DNA of 64,000 bases from Tsuneonella dongtanensis (GTDB taxonomy: Bacteria; Pseudomonadota; Alphaproteobacteria; Sphingomonadales; Sphingomonadaceae): the NCBI RefSeq assembly GCF_001698205.1, contig NZ_CP016591.1, positions 1,364,001 through 1,428,000 of the forward strand, read 5' to 3'. Numbering within the stretch: position 1 is the first letter of the stretch; the number at the start of each line of letters is the position of its first letter. Of the stretch, positions 25,079 through 33,596 are shown one piece after another. The position numbers and the translations under genes were made by a program. The notes beneath the pieces were generated by a model. It ran no database searches. It was not told where the DNA came from and saw only the letters and a list, made by a program, of their open reading frames with translations.

Positions 25079-25672
25079 ATGCTTGCCAAGACTTCCGCCT
25101 GGATCCAACGCAACATGCCGACGCGCGAGCAGATGCAGCGCAGCCGGTGGACGCGCCCGTTCGCGAACCGCATCATGCGATCCGAGCTGTGGCGATTCAC
25201 GCGCCGCTCGGTCCCGCGCGGGGTAGCCCTCGGTATGCTGGTCGGCATCATTATTCCCTTTGCGCAGATCCTGTTCTCGGCCCTGCTGTGCCTCCCGGTG
25301 CGCGCCAACGTTCCGGTCGCGGCGCTGACGACTTTCGTCACCAACCCTATCACCACCCCGCTGATCTGGATCCTGTCGTACAACGTCGGATCGTGGATGC
25401 TGCGGGTGGACGCCGCGACGGTGATAGCTCCGGTCAACAAGGCGATGGAGCATTCCGAGTTCGGCGACATGCTCCAGTGGTTGACCGGCGCGACGCTGGT
25501 CACGGCGTTCGGACTGGTCGTGGTCGCGGCAGTCGCCGCCGCGGCGAGCTATGTCGCGACGAGCTTCTCGTGGCGCTACATCGTCGCTGCCAAGCGCAGG
25601 CGCCGCCTGATGGAACGGCGCATACGCCGCGGGAGCGAGGAAGCGGAATTTCCCCCGACGGGCATCGAATGA
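25079..25672 (+). CDS. DUF2062 domain membrane protein
   Basis: 197 residues. The DUF2062 block is plain: RSVPRGVALGMLVGIIIPFAQILFSALLCLPVRANVPVAALTTFVTNPITTPLIWILSY, with two to three spans, then a further span near 140-165 and a very basic C-terminus (KRRRRLMERRIRRG). The function of the family is unknown. In alphaproteobacteria it often sits beside smpB and upstream of a PAS histidine kinase, as here. The stop overlaps the cckA start by four bases (ATGA). Confidence 0.88.
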   Translation: MLAKTSAWIQRNMPTREQMQRSRWTRPFANRIMRSELWRFTRRSVPRGVALGMLVGIIIPFAQILFSALLCLPVRANVPVAALTTFVTNPITTPLIWILSYNVGSWMLRVDAATVIAPVNKAMEHSEFGDMLQWLTGATLVTAFGLVVVAAVAAAASYVATSFSWRYIVAAKRRRRLMERRIRRGSEEAEFPPTGIE

Positions 25673-28125
25673 CCGTCACGGCGCAGCGCACTACGCCGCT
25701 TTATGCGGTGCTTGGCGTTGCCGCGCTGGTCAGTGCGGCGGTGGTCTGGCTAGCGAGCGGCGAGCTGGTGGCGGCAGCCTCGTTCCTCGGCGGCGTGGCA
25801 GTCCTCATCGTCGCCGCGAACGCCATCGCGCGCGCACAGCCGACCGATCGTGGGGAAGAGCTCGCGCCGCCCGACTGGTCGGTAACGGTCGCGGCGATCG
25901 AACGCCCGGGCGAGGCGGTGGCCATCGTCGACCGGGCCAACCGGCTCGTCTGCGCCAACCGCGCCTACTCCGACTGGTTCGGTGCCGGCAATGCGCCGCC
26001 GAACCTTCAGCTCGACCGGCCTGCGCTCGAGGCACTGGCGCGCGCCGCGCGTGAAGCCTGGCGCGAGGGCAGCGGCGAGGCGGCGGGAATCGACAGCGCC
26101 GACGGAACCCGACGATGGACGGCGCGTGCCGAACGGGCAGGTCGCGGCGAGGACTACCTTGTCTGGCGGTTCGAGGGTCAAGCCGAAGAGGATTTCGTCG
26201 CCGATCTGGGGCGCGCGCTGGCGGGGCCGCTGGGGCACTTGCTGTCGCGCAGCGGGATCGAGGCGGCACTCGTCGGGTCGGACGGGCTGGTCCGCGCGAC
26301 CGCGCCCGGCTTTGCCGTGCGCGTCGCGGGCGATGCGTCGGCGACAATGGCGGGCCAGGATTTCGCCAACCTTCTTCGATCGGATGAGCGCGACCGGATA
26401 TTCTTCGCCCGCGAAGGGCGGCGCGGAAGCCCGCAGACGCTGATCCATGTGCCCCTTGGGGAGGTCGCAGCGACGCGTGCTCCCGACGCCGATGCCGGAC
26501 CGAGCCTGATGCTGCTGGTCGATGCGGGAGTCGGTCTGGGCGGTGCAGGTGAATCGGCCGGTTCCGCTGCCACCCCGCAGCTCGAGGCCCTGCTCGGCGC
26601 CCTTCCGCTGGGCCTCGCGATGACCGACCGCGACGGGCGGTTCCTTTTCGCGAACACTCCGTTCCGCCGCGCGGCGGGTATTGCCGACAAGCCCCTGCCG
26701 CCGTTCCCCTCGGATCTGGTCGTGCGCGAGGACAAGGGCCCGGTGGTCGACGCCGTGCGCCGTTTCGGCAAGGGACCGGCGAGTGCGACCGACATGGCGA
26801 TACGCCTGCGCGGGACTCCCGACGATCCCGTATCGCTCGGCATTGCCGGTGTTCGCGGGCTGGGCGACGCGGCAGTCCTGCTGAGCCTCGTCGATTCGAC
26901 CGAGGAGACGCGGCTCAAGCGGCAGGTCGCCCAAGCGACCAAGATGCAGGCCGTTGGGCAGCTCGCCGGGGGTGTCGCGCACGATTTCAACAACGTGCTG
27001 ACCGCCGTGATCGGCACCTGCGACCTCATGCTGCTGCGCCACACCCCGGGCGACAGCGACTACGACGACATCCAGCAGATCCGCGCCAATTCCAACCGAG
27101 CGGCGGCGCTCACCCGCCAGCTGCTCGCCTTCAGTCGCCAGCAGACGTTGCGGCCCGAAGTGCTCCAGGTGCCCGATGTGGTCAGCGAGGTCAGCCAGCT
27201 GCTCAAGCGCCTGCTCGGCGAGAAGATCGAATTGAAGGTCCACCACGACCGCGAGCTCGGCCCGGTGCGGGCCGACCCGCAGCAGCTGGAGCAGGTCATC
27301 GTCAACCTCGCCGTCAACGCGCGCGACGCGATGCAGGCGAAGGGAGATGGATCGGGCAAGCTTTCGCTAGCCACCCGCAGGGTGACGGCCCGCGACGTGC
27401 GCAAGATGGGCAGCGAGATCATTCCCGAGGGCGAATACACCGTGCTCGTCGTACAGGATTCGGGCGGCGGCATCCCTCCGGAACACCTCGGCAAGATCTT
27501 CGAGCCCTTCTTCACCACCAAGCAGCAAGGCCGCGGCGGAGCCCAGTCGATGACGATGGGCGGGACCGGGCTGGGCCTGTCGACCGTCTATGGCATCGTC
27601 AAACAGTCCGGTGGCTTCATCTTTGCCGACAACATCCCGGCGACCGCGGGCTCGCGCGCCGGGGCCCGGTTCAGCGTCTACCTTCCGGTCTACAGCGGCG
27701 AGATGCCCGCTCGCGCGCCCAAAGCGGAAGCCGCGCCGACCGGCGAGTGGTCGGGCGGGGGCAAGATCCTGCTGGTCGAGGACGAGGACATGGTCCGCGC
27801 GGTCGCCGAGCGGGCGCTCACGCGCGCAGGCTATTCGGTGACCGCGTGCGCGGACGGGGAAGAGGGCCTCGCGGCGGTCGCCAATGGCGGCGAATTCGAT
27901 ATCGTCGTCTCCGATGTGGTCATGCCCGGGATGGACGGCCCGGCGATGGCGCGCGCGATCCGCAAGGCCAAACCGGCACTGCCGATCCTCTTCATGTCGG
28001 GCTACGCCGAAGAGCAGCTGCGCAACGATATCGACATCGCCGACATGCATTTCATTGCCAAACCCTTCAGCGTGCAGCAGATTTCCGACAAGGTCGGTGC
28101 CGTGCTGGGCGCCGCGCGGGGGTAG
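25669..28125 (+). CDS. cckA: cell-cycle hybrid histidine kinase CckA
   Basis: 818 residues. Two N-terminal spans (about 11-29 and 33-50) are followed by PAS-like regions (about 65-300), then the kinase core. LAGGVAHDFNNVLTAVIGTCDLMLL has the phospho-acceptor His at residue 438; the ATP-binding part carries VNLAVNARDAM and GGTGLGLSTVYGIVKQSGG. A C-terminal receiver domain has its phospho-acceptor in VVSDVVMPGMDG, Asp749. CckA passes phosphate through ChpT to CtrA and CpdR, controlling replication and the cell cycle. The frame is open upstream, but the ATG overlapping the DUF2062 stop is the obvious start. cpdR is found at 44894. Confidence 0.93.
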   Translation: MTVTAQRTTPLYAVLGVAALVSAAVVWLASGELVAAASFLGGVAVLIVAANAIARAQPTDRGEELAPPDWSVTVAAIERPGEAVAIVDRANRLVCANRAYSDWFGAGNAPPNLQLDRPALEALARAAREAWREGSGEAAGIDSADGTRRWTARAERAGRGEDYLVWRFEGQAEEDFVADLGRALAGPLGHLLSRSGIEAALVGSDGLVRATAPGFAVRVAGDASATMAGQDFANLLRSDERDRIFFAREGRRGSPQTLIHVPLGEVAATRAPDADAGPSLMLLVDAGVGLGGAGESAGSAATPQLEALLGALPLGLAMTDRDGRFLFANTPFRRAAGIADKPLPPFPSDLVVREDKGPVVDAVRRFGKGPASATDMAIRLRGTPDDPVSLGIAGVRGLGDAAVLLSLVDSTEETRLKRQVAQATKMQAVGQLAGGVAHDFNNVLTAVIGTCDLMLLRHTPGDSDYDDIQQIRANSNRAAALTRQLLAFSRQQTLRPEVLQVPDVVSEVSQLLKRLLGEKIELKVHHDRELGPVRADPQQLEQVIVNLAVNARDAMQAKGDGSGKLSLATRRVTARDVRKMGSEIIPEGEYTVLVVQDSGGGIPPEHLGKIFEPFFTTKQQGRGGAQSMTMGGTGLGLSTVYGIVKQSGGFIFADNIPATAGSRAGARFSVYLPVYSGEMPARAPKAEAAPTGEWSGGGKILLVEDEDMVRAVAERALTRAGYSVTACADGEEGLAAVANGGEFDIVVSDVVMPGMDGPAMARAIRKAKPALPILFMSGYAEEQLRNDIDIADMHFIAKPFSVQQISDKVGAVLGAARG

Positions 28126-28210
28126 TGCAAAGCCGTTCAGCTTCCCGCAAGACTGAGGATACAATGTTACATCGGTCGCTGACCGTGCGGCTGCATGAGG
28201 GGAACTGTCG

Positions 28211-29734
28211 ATGCGCTTGAAGCACCTGAGCCTGGCGGCTGCCGCCGTTTGCGCCACCGCCGCATATGCCCAGAACTCTGCAACGCCTGCCGAAATCGGA
28301 CCGACCGCTCAAGGCGATCTCGACGTCACGATCTACAACAACGGCATCGCCCTGGTGCAGGACGTTCGCCAGCTCGACATCGCGAACGGGCGCAGCCGGA
28401 TCGAGTTTCCCGACGTATCGGCGCAGATCCGGCCCGAAACCCTAAGCTTCAACGCCGCCGGGGCAGGGATCGTCGAGCAGAACTTCGATTTCGACATCCT
28501 GACCCCCACCAAGATGATGGAAAAGGCGATCGGCCAGACCGTCACGCTGATCCGCACGAACCCCGCGACCGGCGCCGAGACGCGCGAGCGCGCCACCGTG
28601 CTTTCGACCGCGGGCGGGGTGGTCGTGCGCATCGGCGACCGTATCGAGGTCCTGCGCGACGACGGCCTGCCGGTGCGGGTCATTTTCGACCGCGTCCCGC
28701 CGAACCTCCGCGCGCGCCCGACGCTGTCGGTGACCGTCGAAAGCGACCGCGGCGGCACCCGCCCCGCTTCGATCCGCTACCTGACCGGCGGCCTCGGCTG
28801 GTCGGCCGACTACGTCGCGCTCTACGACGAGGCCAAGGGCACGACCGACATGCAGGGCTGGGTCACGCTGACCAACCAGACCGGAACGACGTTCAACAAC
28901 GCCGACACCGTCCTCGTCGCGGGCAGTCCGCAGGCGAGCGGGGGCAACAGGATGGTGCGTGGCCGTCCCATGCCGCCGCCACCGCCACCGCGCCCCGGCA
29001 ATTTCGTGCCCGGCACCGAGACCGCAGACCGTGAGCGCCTTGGCGATTACTACCTCTACCCGCTGCCCGGCCGTACCACGATTGCCAACGCGCAGACCAA
29101 GCAGGTCAGCTTTCTCGACGTCCAGGCGGTGCCCGCCAGGAAGGTCTACGCCCGCAGCGTCGGCTGGCTCTCGAGCGACGACCAGCCGGTCAACGTCTCG
29201 AGCGCGATCGGGTTTTCGACCTCTCGCGAGCAGGGCCTCGGCGATGCGCTCCCGGCAGGTACGGTGCGGTTCTACCAGCGCGACCGCAACGGCACCCCGC
29301 AGTTCGTCGGCGAAAGCAGCATCGGCCACACCCCGATGGGAAGCGCACTGACACTGACCACCGGCGATGCGTTCGACGTCTTCGTTCAGGCCGAGGTGGT
29401 GAGCCGCGAGAAGATCACTTCGGGCGAGTGGGAAGCCTCGAACCGCTACCGCGTGATCAAGGACGGCGAGGTCGTCCGCGAGGTGACCAGGGAGCGCGCT
29501 GTCGAATACTGGCGCACGACGATGCGTTACACCTTCACCAACGCGAAGCCGACGCCTGTCGAAGTGGAACTGACCCAGGGCGGGCTCGACCGCGGCTGGT
29601 GGAGCCGCGACTTCCGGGTGACCAGCGAGGACGTGAAAGGCGAGCAGATCAATGCCGACACGCGCAAGTACCTCGTCACCGTTCCCGCGAACGGCAAGCG
29701 CGAGGTACGCGTCACCTACGAGACACGGTACTGA
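28211..29734 (+). CDS. DUF4139 domain protein, copy 1
   Basis: 507 residues with a signal peptide (LSLAAAAVCATAAYAQ) and GAGGGGA before the ATG at 28211. A DUF4139-type beta-rich body follows: DVTIYNNGIALVQDVRQLDI, TVTLIRTNPATGAETRERATVL, IRYLTGGLGWSADYVALYDE and WVTLTNQTGTTF. A short Pro run (PPPPPPR) sits before the second half, which closes with KREVRVTYETRY. The function is unknown and it is probably secreted to the periplasm or outer membrane. It is followed after 11 bases by a paralogue, probably in the same operon. Confidence 0.88.
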   Translation: MRLKHLSLAAAAVCATAAYAQNSATPAEIGPTAQGDLDVTIYNNGIALVQDVRQLDIANGRSRIEFPDVSAQIRPETLSFNAAGAGIVEQNFDFDILTPTKMMEKAIGQTVTLIRTNPATGAETRERATVLSTAGGVVVRIGDRIEVLRDDGLPVRVIFDRVPPNLRARPTLSVTVESDRGGTRPASIRYLTGGLGWSADYVALYDEAKGTTDMQGWVTLTNQTGTTFNNADTVLVAGSPQASGGNRMVRGRPMPPPPPPRPGNFVPGTETADRERLGDYYLYPLPGRTTIANAQTKQVSFLDVQAVPARKVYARSVGWLSSDDQPVNVSSAIGFSTSREQGLGDALPAGTVRFYQRDRNGTPQFVGESSIGHTPMGSALTLTTGDAFDVFVQAEVVSREKITSGEWEASNRYRVIKDGEVVREVTRERAVEYWRTTMRYTFTNAKPTPVEVELTQGGLDRGWWSRDFRVTSEDVKGEQINADTRKYLVTVPANGKREVRVTYETRY

Positions 29735-29745
29735 GGAGGCGCGCG

Positions 29746-31341
29746 GTGCGCCGCCTCCTGATCGGTCTGCTGCTCGCGGGCATCGCCGCGCCGCCGCTCG
29801 TGGCGCGCGAGGCGGTCGACGCGTCCGAGCCTACGAAGCTCGCGGTCACGGTCTATCGCGATCCCAACCGCGGTCCCGACGAGGCTATGCGCCGTGACTG
29901 GCCGCAGGGCTTCGCCATGATCAGCGAGACCCGTCAGGTCACCCTCCCGCCGGGCGAATCGACGATCAGGTTCGAGGGCGTCTCCGAGGGATTGGTCGCG
30001 GTGACGGCGATCGTCACCGGGCTGCCGGGCGGCACGATCGAGAAGAACCGGAACGCAGACCTGCTGAGCCCCGGCGCGCTGGTCGACGGCACGCTGGGCA
30101 ACCGCGTGACCGTTACCCGCACCAATCCCGCCACCGGAGAGGAAACCCGCGAATCGGCGATCGTGCGCACCCGCGCCGATGGCGGGCTGGTGCTCCAGAC
30201 GAGCGCGGGGTTCGAGGCGGTCGGCTGTTCGGGCGTGCCCGAGAAGCTCGCTTTCGACCGCGTCCCCGCCGGGCTGTCCGCACGGCCGGTCTATTCGATC
30301 GACACGGCGAGCCCGCAGGGCGGCACCTACACGGTGACGCTCACCTACCTTTCGTGGGGCTTCGACTGGCAGGCGCACTATGTCGCGACGCTCGATGAAG
30401 GCGGGTCGGCGGACGATGTCCGGATGCGCCTGACGAGCTGGCTGACGCTGGTCAACGACAACAACCAGACTTTCGCCGACGCCCAACTGATGGCGGTCGC
30501 AGGGCGCCTCAAGGTCGAGAGCGATTTTCGCGGACTGTCCGATCCGCCTGACGGGAAGCCGCTGCAACTGATCTGTTATCCCTTGGGTCGGACTGCGGAT
30601 GGGTCGCCGCTGCCCTACTACCGCAGCGACGGGCACTATCCGCCGCCACCACCTCCGCCGCCGCCCCCGGCTGCAGTGACGATGATGGAAGAGAGCGCCG
30701 CGATCATGGTCACGGGCTCGCGGATGTCGAAAGCGGCGATGGTGGCGCGCGAGGAGGACCTCGCCGATCTCAAGCTCTACCGCGTGCCCGAGCCGGTCAC
30801 CGTGTCCGCTCAGAGCCAGAAGCAGGTCGCCTTCCTCGAGCGCGAGAGTGTGGAGGGCAAGCTGTGGCACACGACCTACTGCGCGCCGTGGCGGGCTGAG
30901 AGCGAGCCGCAAGGGACCCGCCTCCTGCTGACGACGGTCAACGACCGGAAGCATGGCCTCGGGCTCGCCCTGCCGACCGGGGGAATCACCGTGTTCGAAT
31001 CGACGCCCGACGGCGAACTGCTGGTCGGTGAAGAGCGTCTGCGCGACTATGCCGCTGGCCAGGACGTCGAAATCGAAATGGGGACGAGCGCCCAGGTATT
31101 TGCTGCCTGTTCGGCCGAGGCCGACGCGGAGAAGCGCAAACGGGGCGACAAGGTACCGATGAAGCTGGTGGTCACCAACGCCAATCCCTCGGCCGCGAAA
31201 CTGCGGGTAACGCTCGGCGGCTCGGCGGCGCGAATCGGAGGTCTTCGCGGCGTGCGGATCAAGGATGGCGCGCGGATCTACGAAACCACCGTGCCGGCCA
31301 ACGGGACCCGCGAACTGCGCTGGACGATCGTCGACGAGTAA
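29746..31341 (+). CDS. DUF4139 domain protein, copy 2, with polyproline hinge
   Basis: 531 residues from a GTG at 29746, chosen because AGGAGG (29734-29739) is six bases upstream and a signal peptide (RRLLIGLLLAGIAAPPLVA) follows directly. It shares the DUF4139 features with its neighbour: TVTRTNPATGEETRESAIV, YLSWGFDWQAHYVATLDE, WLTLVNDNNQTFADA. A run of ten prolines near residue 300 and AAIMVTGSRMSKAAM separate the halves; the latter resembles the start of TonB-receptor plug sequences, but no barrel follows. Only an N-terminal core and hinge are shared with copy 1, so this is an old duplication. Function unknown. Confidence 0.87.
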   Translation: MRRLLIGLLLAGIAAPPLVAREAVDASEPTKLAVTVYRDPNRGPDEAMRRDWPQGFAMISETRQVTLPPGESTIRFEGVSEGLVAVTAIVTGLPGGTIEKNRNADLLSPGALVDGTLGNRVTVTRTNPATGEETRESAIVRTRADGGLVLQTSAGFEAVGCSGVPEKLAFDRVPAGLSARPVYSIDTASPQGGTYTVTLTYLSWGFDWQAHYVATLDEGGSADDVRMRLTSWLTLVNDNNQTFADAQLMAVAGRLKVESDFRGLSDPPDGKPLQLICYPLGRTADGSPLPYYRSDGHYPPPPPPPPPPAAVTMMEESAAIMVTGSRMSKAAMVAREEDLADLKLYRVPEPVTVSAQSQKQVAFLERESVEGKLWHTTYCAPWRAESEPQGTRLLLTTVNDRKHGLGLALPTGGITVFESTPDGELLVGEERLRDYAAGQDVEIEMGTSAQVFAACSAEADAEKRKRGDKVPMKLVVTNANPSAAKLRVTLGGSAARIGGLRGVRIKDGARIYETTVPANGTRELRWTIVDE

Positions 31342-31370
31342 GCCGCTGACGCGCCTGTAGGAATTTTTTC

Positions 31371-31408
31371 GTTCCACTCTTGTTCTCATGGAACAAAGCA
31401 GATACATA
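31371..31408 (+). promoter_or_regulatory. recA promoter with LexA (SOS) box
   Basis: GTTC-N7-GTTC (31371-31374, 31382-31385) is the exact LexA box known for alphaproteobacteria. It overlaps the -35 TTGTTC (31380-31385), 17 bp from the -10 TACATA (31403-31408). LexA bound here would block the polymerase. The recA start at 31475 leaves a leader of about 60 nt. Confidence 0.88.
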
Positions 31409-31474
31409 TCCCTTCGGGTGACAGGTGGCCGCCAAATCTCCGGCGGCTCTAGGCAAAGCGCGAAAGGGTGTGTC

Positions 31475-32545
31475 ATGGCGGCTTCGAATCTCAAGCTGGT
31501 GGAAGACAAGAACTTGGATACGGACCGTCAGAAGGCGCTCGACGCCGCGCTCGCACAGATCGACCGCGCATTCGGCAAGGGCTCGGCGATGAAGCTGGGC
31601 CAGAAGGAAACGATGCAGGTCGAAACGATCTCGACCGGCAGCTTGGGGCTCGACATCGCGCTTGGCGTGGGTGGCTTGCCCAAGGGCCGCGTGATCGAGG
31701 TCTACGGACCCGAGAGCTCGGGCAAGACGACACTGGCGCTGCACGTTCTGGCCGAGTGCCAGAAGAATGGTGGTACGGTCGCCTTCGTGGACGCCGAGCA
31801 CGCGCTCGATCCCGTCTATGCCAAGAAGCTTGGCGTCAATATCGACGAACTGATCGTCTCGCAGCCCGACACCGGCGAACAGGCGCTTGAGATTGTCGAC
31901 ACGCTCGTGCGTTCGAACGCGATCGACGTGCTGGTGGTGGACAGCGTCGCCGCGCTGGTCCCCCGGGCCGAGATCGAAGGCGAGATGGGCGACAGCCACG
32001 TCGGCCTCCAGGCTCGCCTGATGAGCCAGTCGCTGCGCAAGCTCACCGGCTCGATCAACCGGTCGAAGTGCATGGTGATCTTCATCAACCAGCTGCGCAT
32101 GAAGATCGGCGTGATGTACGGCAATCCCGAGACCACGACCGGCGGCAACGCGCTCAAATTCTACGCCTCGGTCCGCCTCGACATCCGCCGCACCGGCCAG
32201 ATCAAGGATCGCGACGACATCATCGGCAACACCACCCGCGTGAAGGTCGTCAAGAACAAGGTCGCTCCGCCGTTCAAGCAGGTCGAATTCGACATCATGT
32301 ACGGCGAGGGCATCTCGAAGATCGGCGAGATCCTCGACCTCGGCGTCAAGGCTGGCATCGTCGAGAAGTCGGGCTCGTGGTTCAGCTACGACAGCATCCG
32401 CATCGGCCAGGGTCGCGAGAACGCCAAGACGTACCTCAAAGAGAACCCCGAAGTTTGCGACAAGTTGGAAGCCGCGATCCGTGGCCGGACCGACGCCGTC
32501 GCCGAGGAGATGATGACGGGTCCGGACGCGGACGACGACGCCTGA
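31475..32545 (+). CDS. recA: recombinase RecA
   Basis: 356 residues from the ATG at 31475. Further upstream in-frame TTG/ATG codons lie inside the promoter and are ruled out. RecA forms the filament that pairs homologous strands and triggers LexA self-cleavage. Walker A is [13 protein letters not shown], Walker B is [12 protein letters not shown], and [34 protein letters not shown] is the L2/core signature. The acidic C-terminal tail ends DADDDA. Expression is under the LexA box at 31371 and stops at a strong terminator. Confidence 0.98.
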   Translation: MAASNLKLVEDKNLDTDRQKALDAALAQIDRAFGKGSAMKLGQKETMQVETISTGSLGLDIALGVGGLPKGRVIEVYGPESSGKTTLALHVLAECQKNGGTVAFVDAEHALDPVYAKKLGVNIDELIVSQPDTGEQALEIVDTLVRSNAIDVLVVDSVAALVPRAEIEGEMGDSHVGLQARLMSQSLRKLTGSINRSKCMVIFINQLRMKIGVMYGNPETTTGGNALKFYASVRLDIRRTGQIKDRDDIIGNTTRVKVVKNKVAPPFKQVEFDIMYGEGISKIGEILDLGVKAGIVEKSGSWFSYDSIRIGQGRENAKTYLKENPEVCDKLEAAIRGRTDAVAEEMMTGPDADDDA

Positions 32546-32592
32546 TCCTCAACCGCGGGCGCACTCCCCCCTCCCAGCGCCCGTCGAACCGG

Positions 32593-32640
32593 AAAGCCGG
32601 TGCGAGTGTCCTAGCGGCCCGCACCGGCTTTTCCGTTTCT
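32593..32640 (+). terminator. intrinsic terminator of recA
   Basis: AAAGCCGGTGCG (32593-32604) pairs perfectly with CGCACCGGCTTT (32620-32631) over a 15-nt loop, followed by a T-rich tail, TTTCCGTTTCT. Confidence 0.9.
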
Positions 32641-32703
32641 GCAATAATGGCATGTGTGTCAGATCGTCCGCGACGATTGGGCGCTTGGGCAGCAGGAGGA
32701 CGG

Positions 32704-33531
32704 ATGACGGGTCGCAGCGACTGGGAGGGCCGTACAGGCCGTAAATGGGCCGACGAATGGCGGCGCACCGACCGCAGCTTCGCGGGCGTCACCCAGCGGC
32801 TCCTCGATCGCGCCCGCCAGGCGCCCTTGCGCCAGATCCTCGATGTCGGATGCGGAGCGGGCGAGCTCTCGCTCGCGCTCGCGCGCGAGCATCCGCGTTC
32901 CCGCGTCGACGGGGTGGACGTCAGCGAACCGCTTGTCGTCGCGGCTCGTGAGCGGGCCGACACCCTAACGAACGTCCGCTTCACGCTGGCCGACGCCGCA
33001 AGCTGGAATCCCGAAGGGGCGGCGCCGGACCTGTTGATTTCCCGTCACGGCGTCATGTTCTTCGACGATCCGGCGGCCGCGTTCGCTCACTTGCGCGCGA
33101 TTGCGGCACCCTCAGCGAGGTTGCTGTTCTCGTGCTTCCGCGACCGAGCGGAGAATCCGTGGGCGAGCGGTATCGCCGACCTCTTGCCTCCAGGCGTGGC
33201 CTCGGTTCCTCCTCCCGGCGCGCCCGGGCCGTTCGCCTTTGCCGATCCCGCTCACGTCGAGGCCATCCTGGCCCAGGCCGGCTGGCGGGAGATCGCCTTC
33301 GAAAGGCTCGATTTTGCCTACGTCGCGGGTGCCGGGGGCGATCCGGTCGCCGACGCGCTGACCTATTTCCTCGCCATCGGACCCGCGGCTGCGGCGGCTG
33401 CCGAACTGGACCCCGATGCCCGAAGCCATTTCGTCGACCGCCTCGAGCGGTTCCTGACCGACCGCCGCGATGGTTCGATCGTCGCTCTTGAAGCGGCCGC
33501 ATGGATAGTGAGCGCCATGGCTCCTCTCTAG
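32704..33531 (+). CDS. class I SAM-dependent methyltransferase
   Basis: 275 residues from the ATG at 32704, four bases after AGGAGGA. Motif I is ILDVGCGAGELSLALAREH, then GVDVSEPLVVAARERA (acidic ribose-binding residue) and TLADAASWNPEGAAPDLLISRHGVMFFDDPAAAFAHL (motifs II-III), the layout of Methyltransf_11/25 enzymes. The N-terminal EGRTGRKWADEWRRTDRSFAGV is typical of a sphingomonad subgroup of unknown substrate. Open frame upstream is antisense or out-of-phase with recA. It stands alone between recA and alaS. Confidence 0.87.
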   Translation: MTGRSDWEGRTGRKWADEWRRTDRSFAGVTQRLLDRARQAPLRQILDVGCGAGELSLALAREHPRSRVDGVDVSEPLVVAARERADTLTNVRFTLADAASWNPEGAAPDLLISRHGVMFFDDPAAAFAHLRAIAAPSARLLFSCFRDRAENPWASGIADLLPPGVASVPPPGAPGPFAFADPAHVEAILAQAGWREIAFERLDFAYVAGAGGDPVADALTYFLAIGPAAAAAAELDPDARSHFVDRLERFLTDRRDGSIVALEAAAWIVSAMAPL

Positions 33532-33596
33532 AGCTGCCATGATTCGACCTTAATTCGCTTGTCGCTCGCGGTCGCAGCAATTACCTGCGGTCGGCC

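Noticed and set aside
30630-30740. Polyproline plus AAIMVTGSR as a TonB-dependent receptor fragment
   Set aside because: No plug or barrel follows, and DUF4139 features continue on both sides; the similarity is too short.
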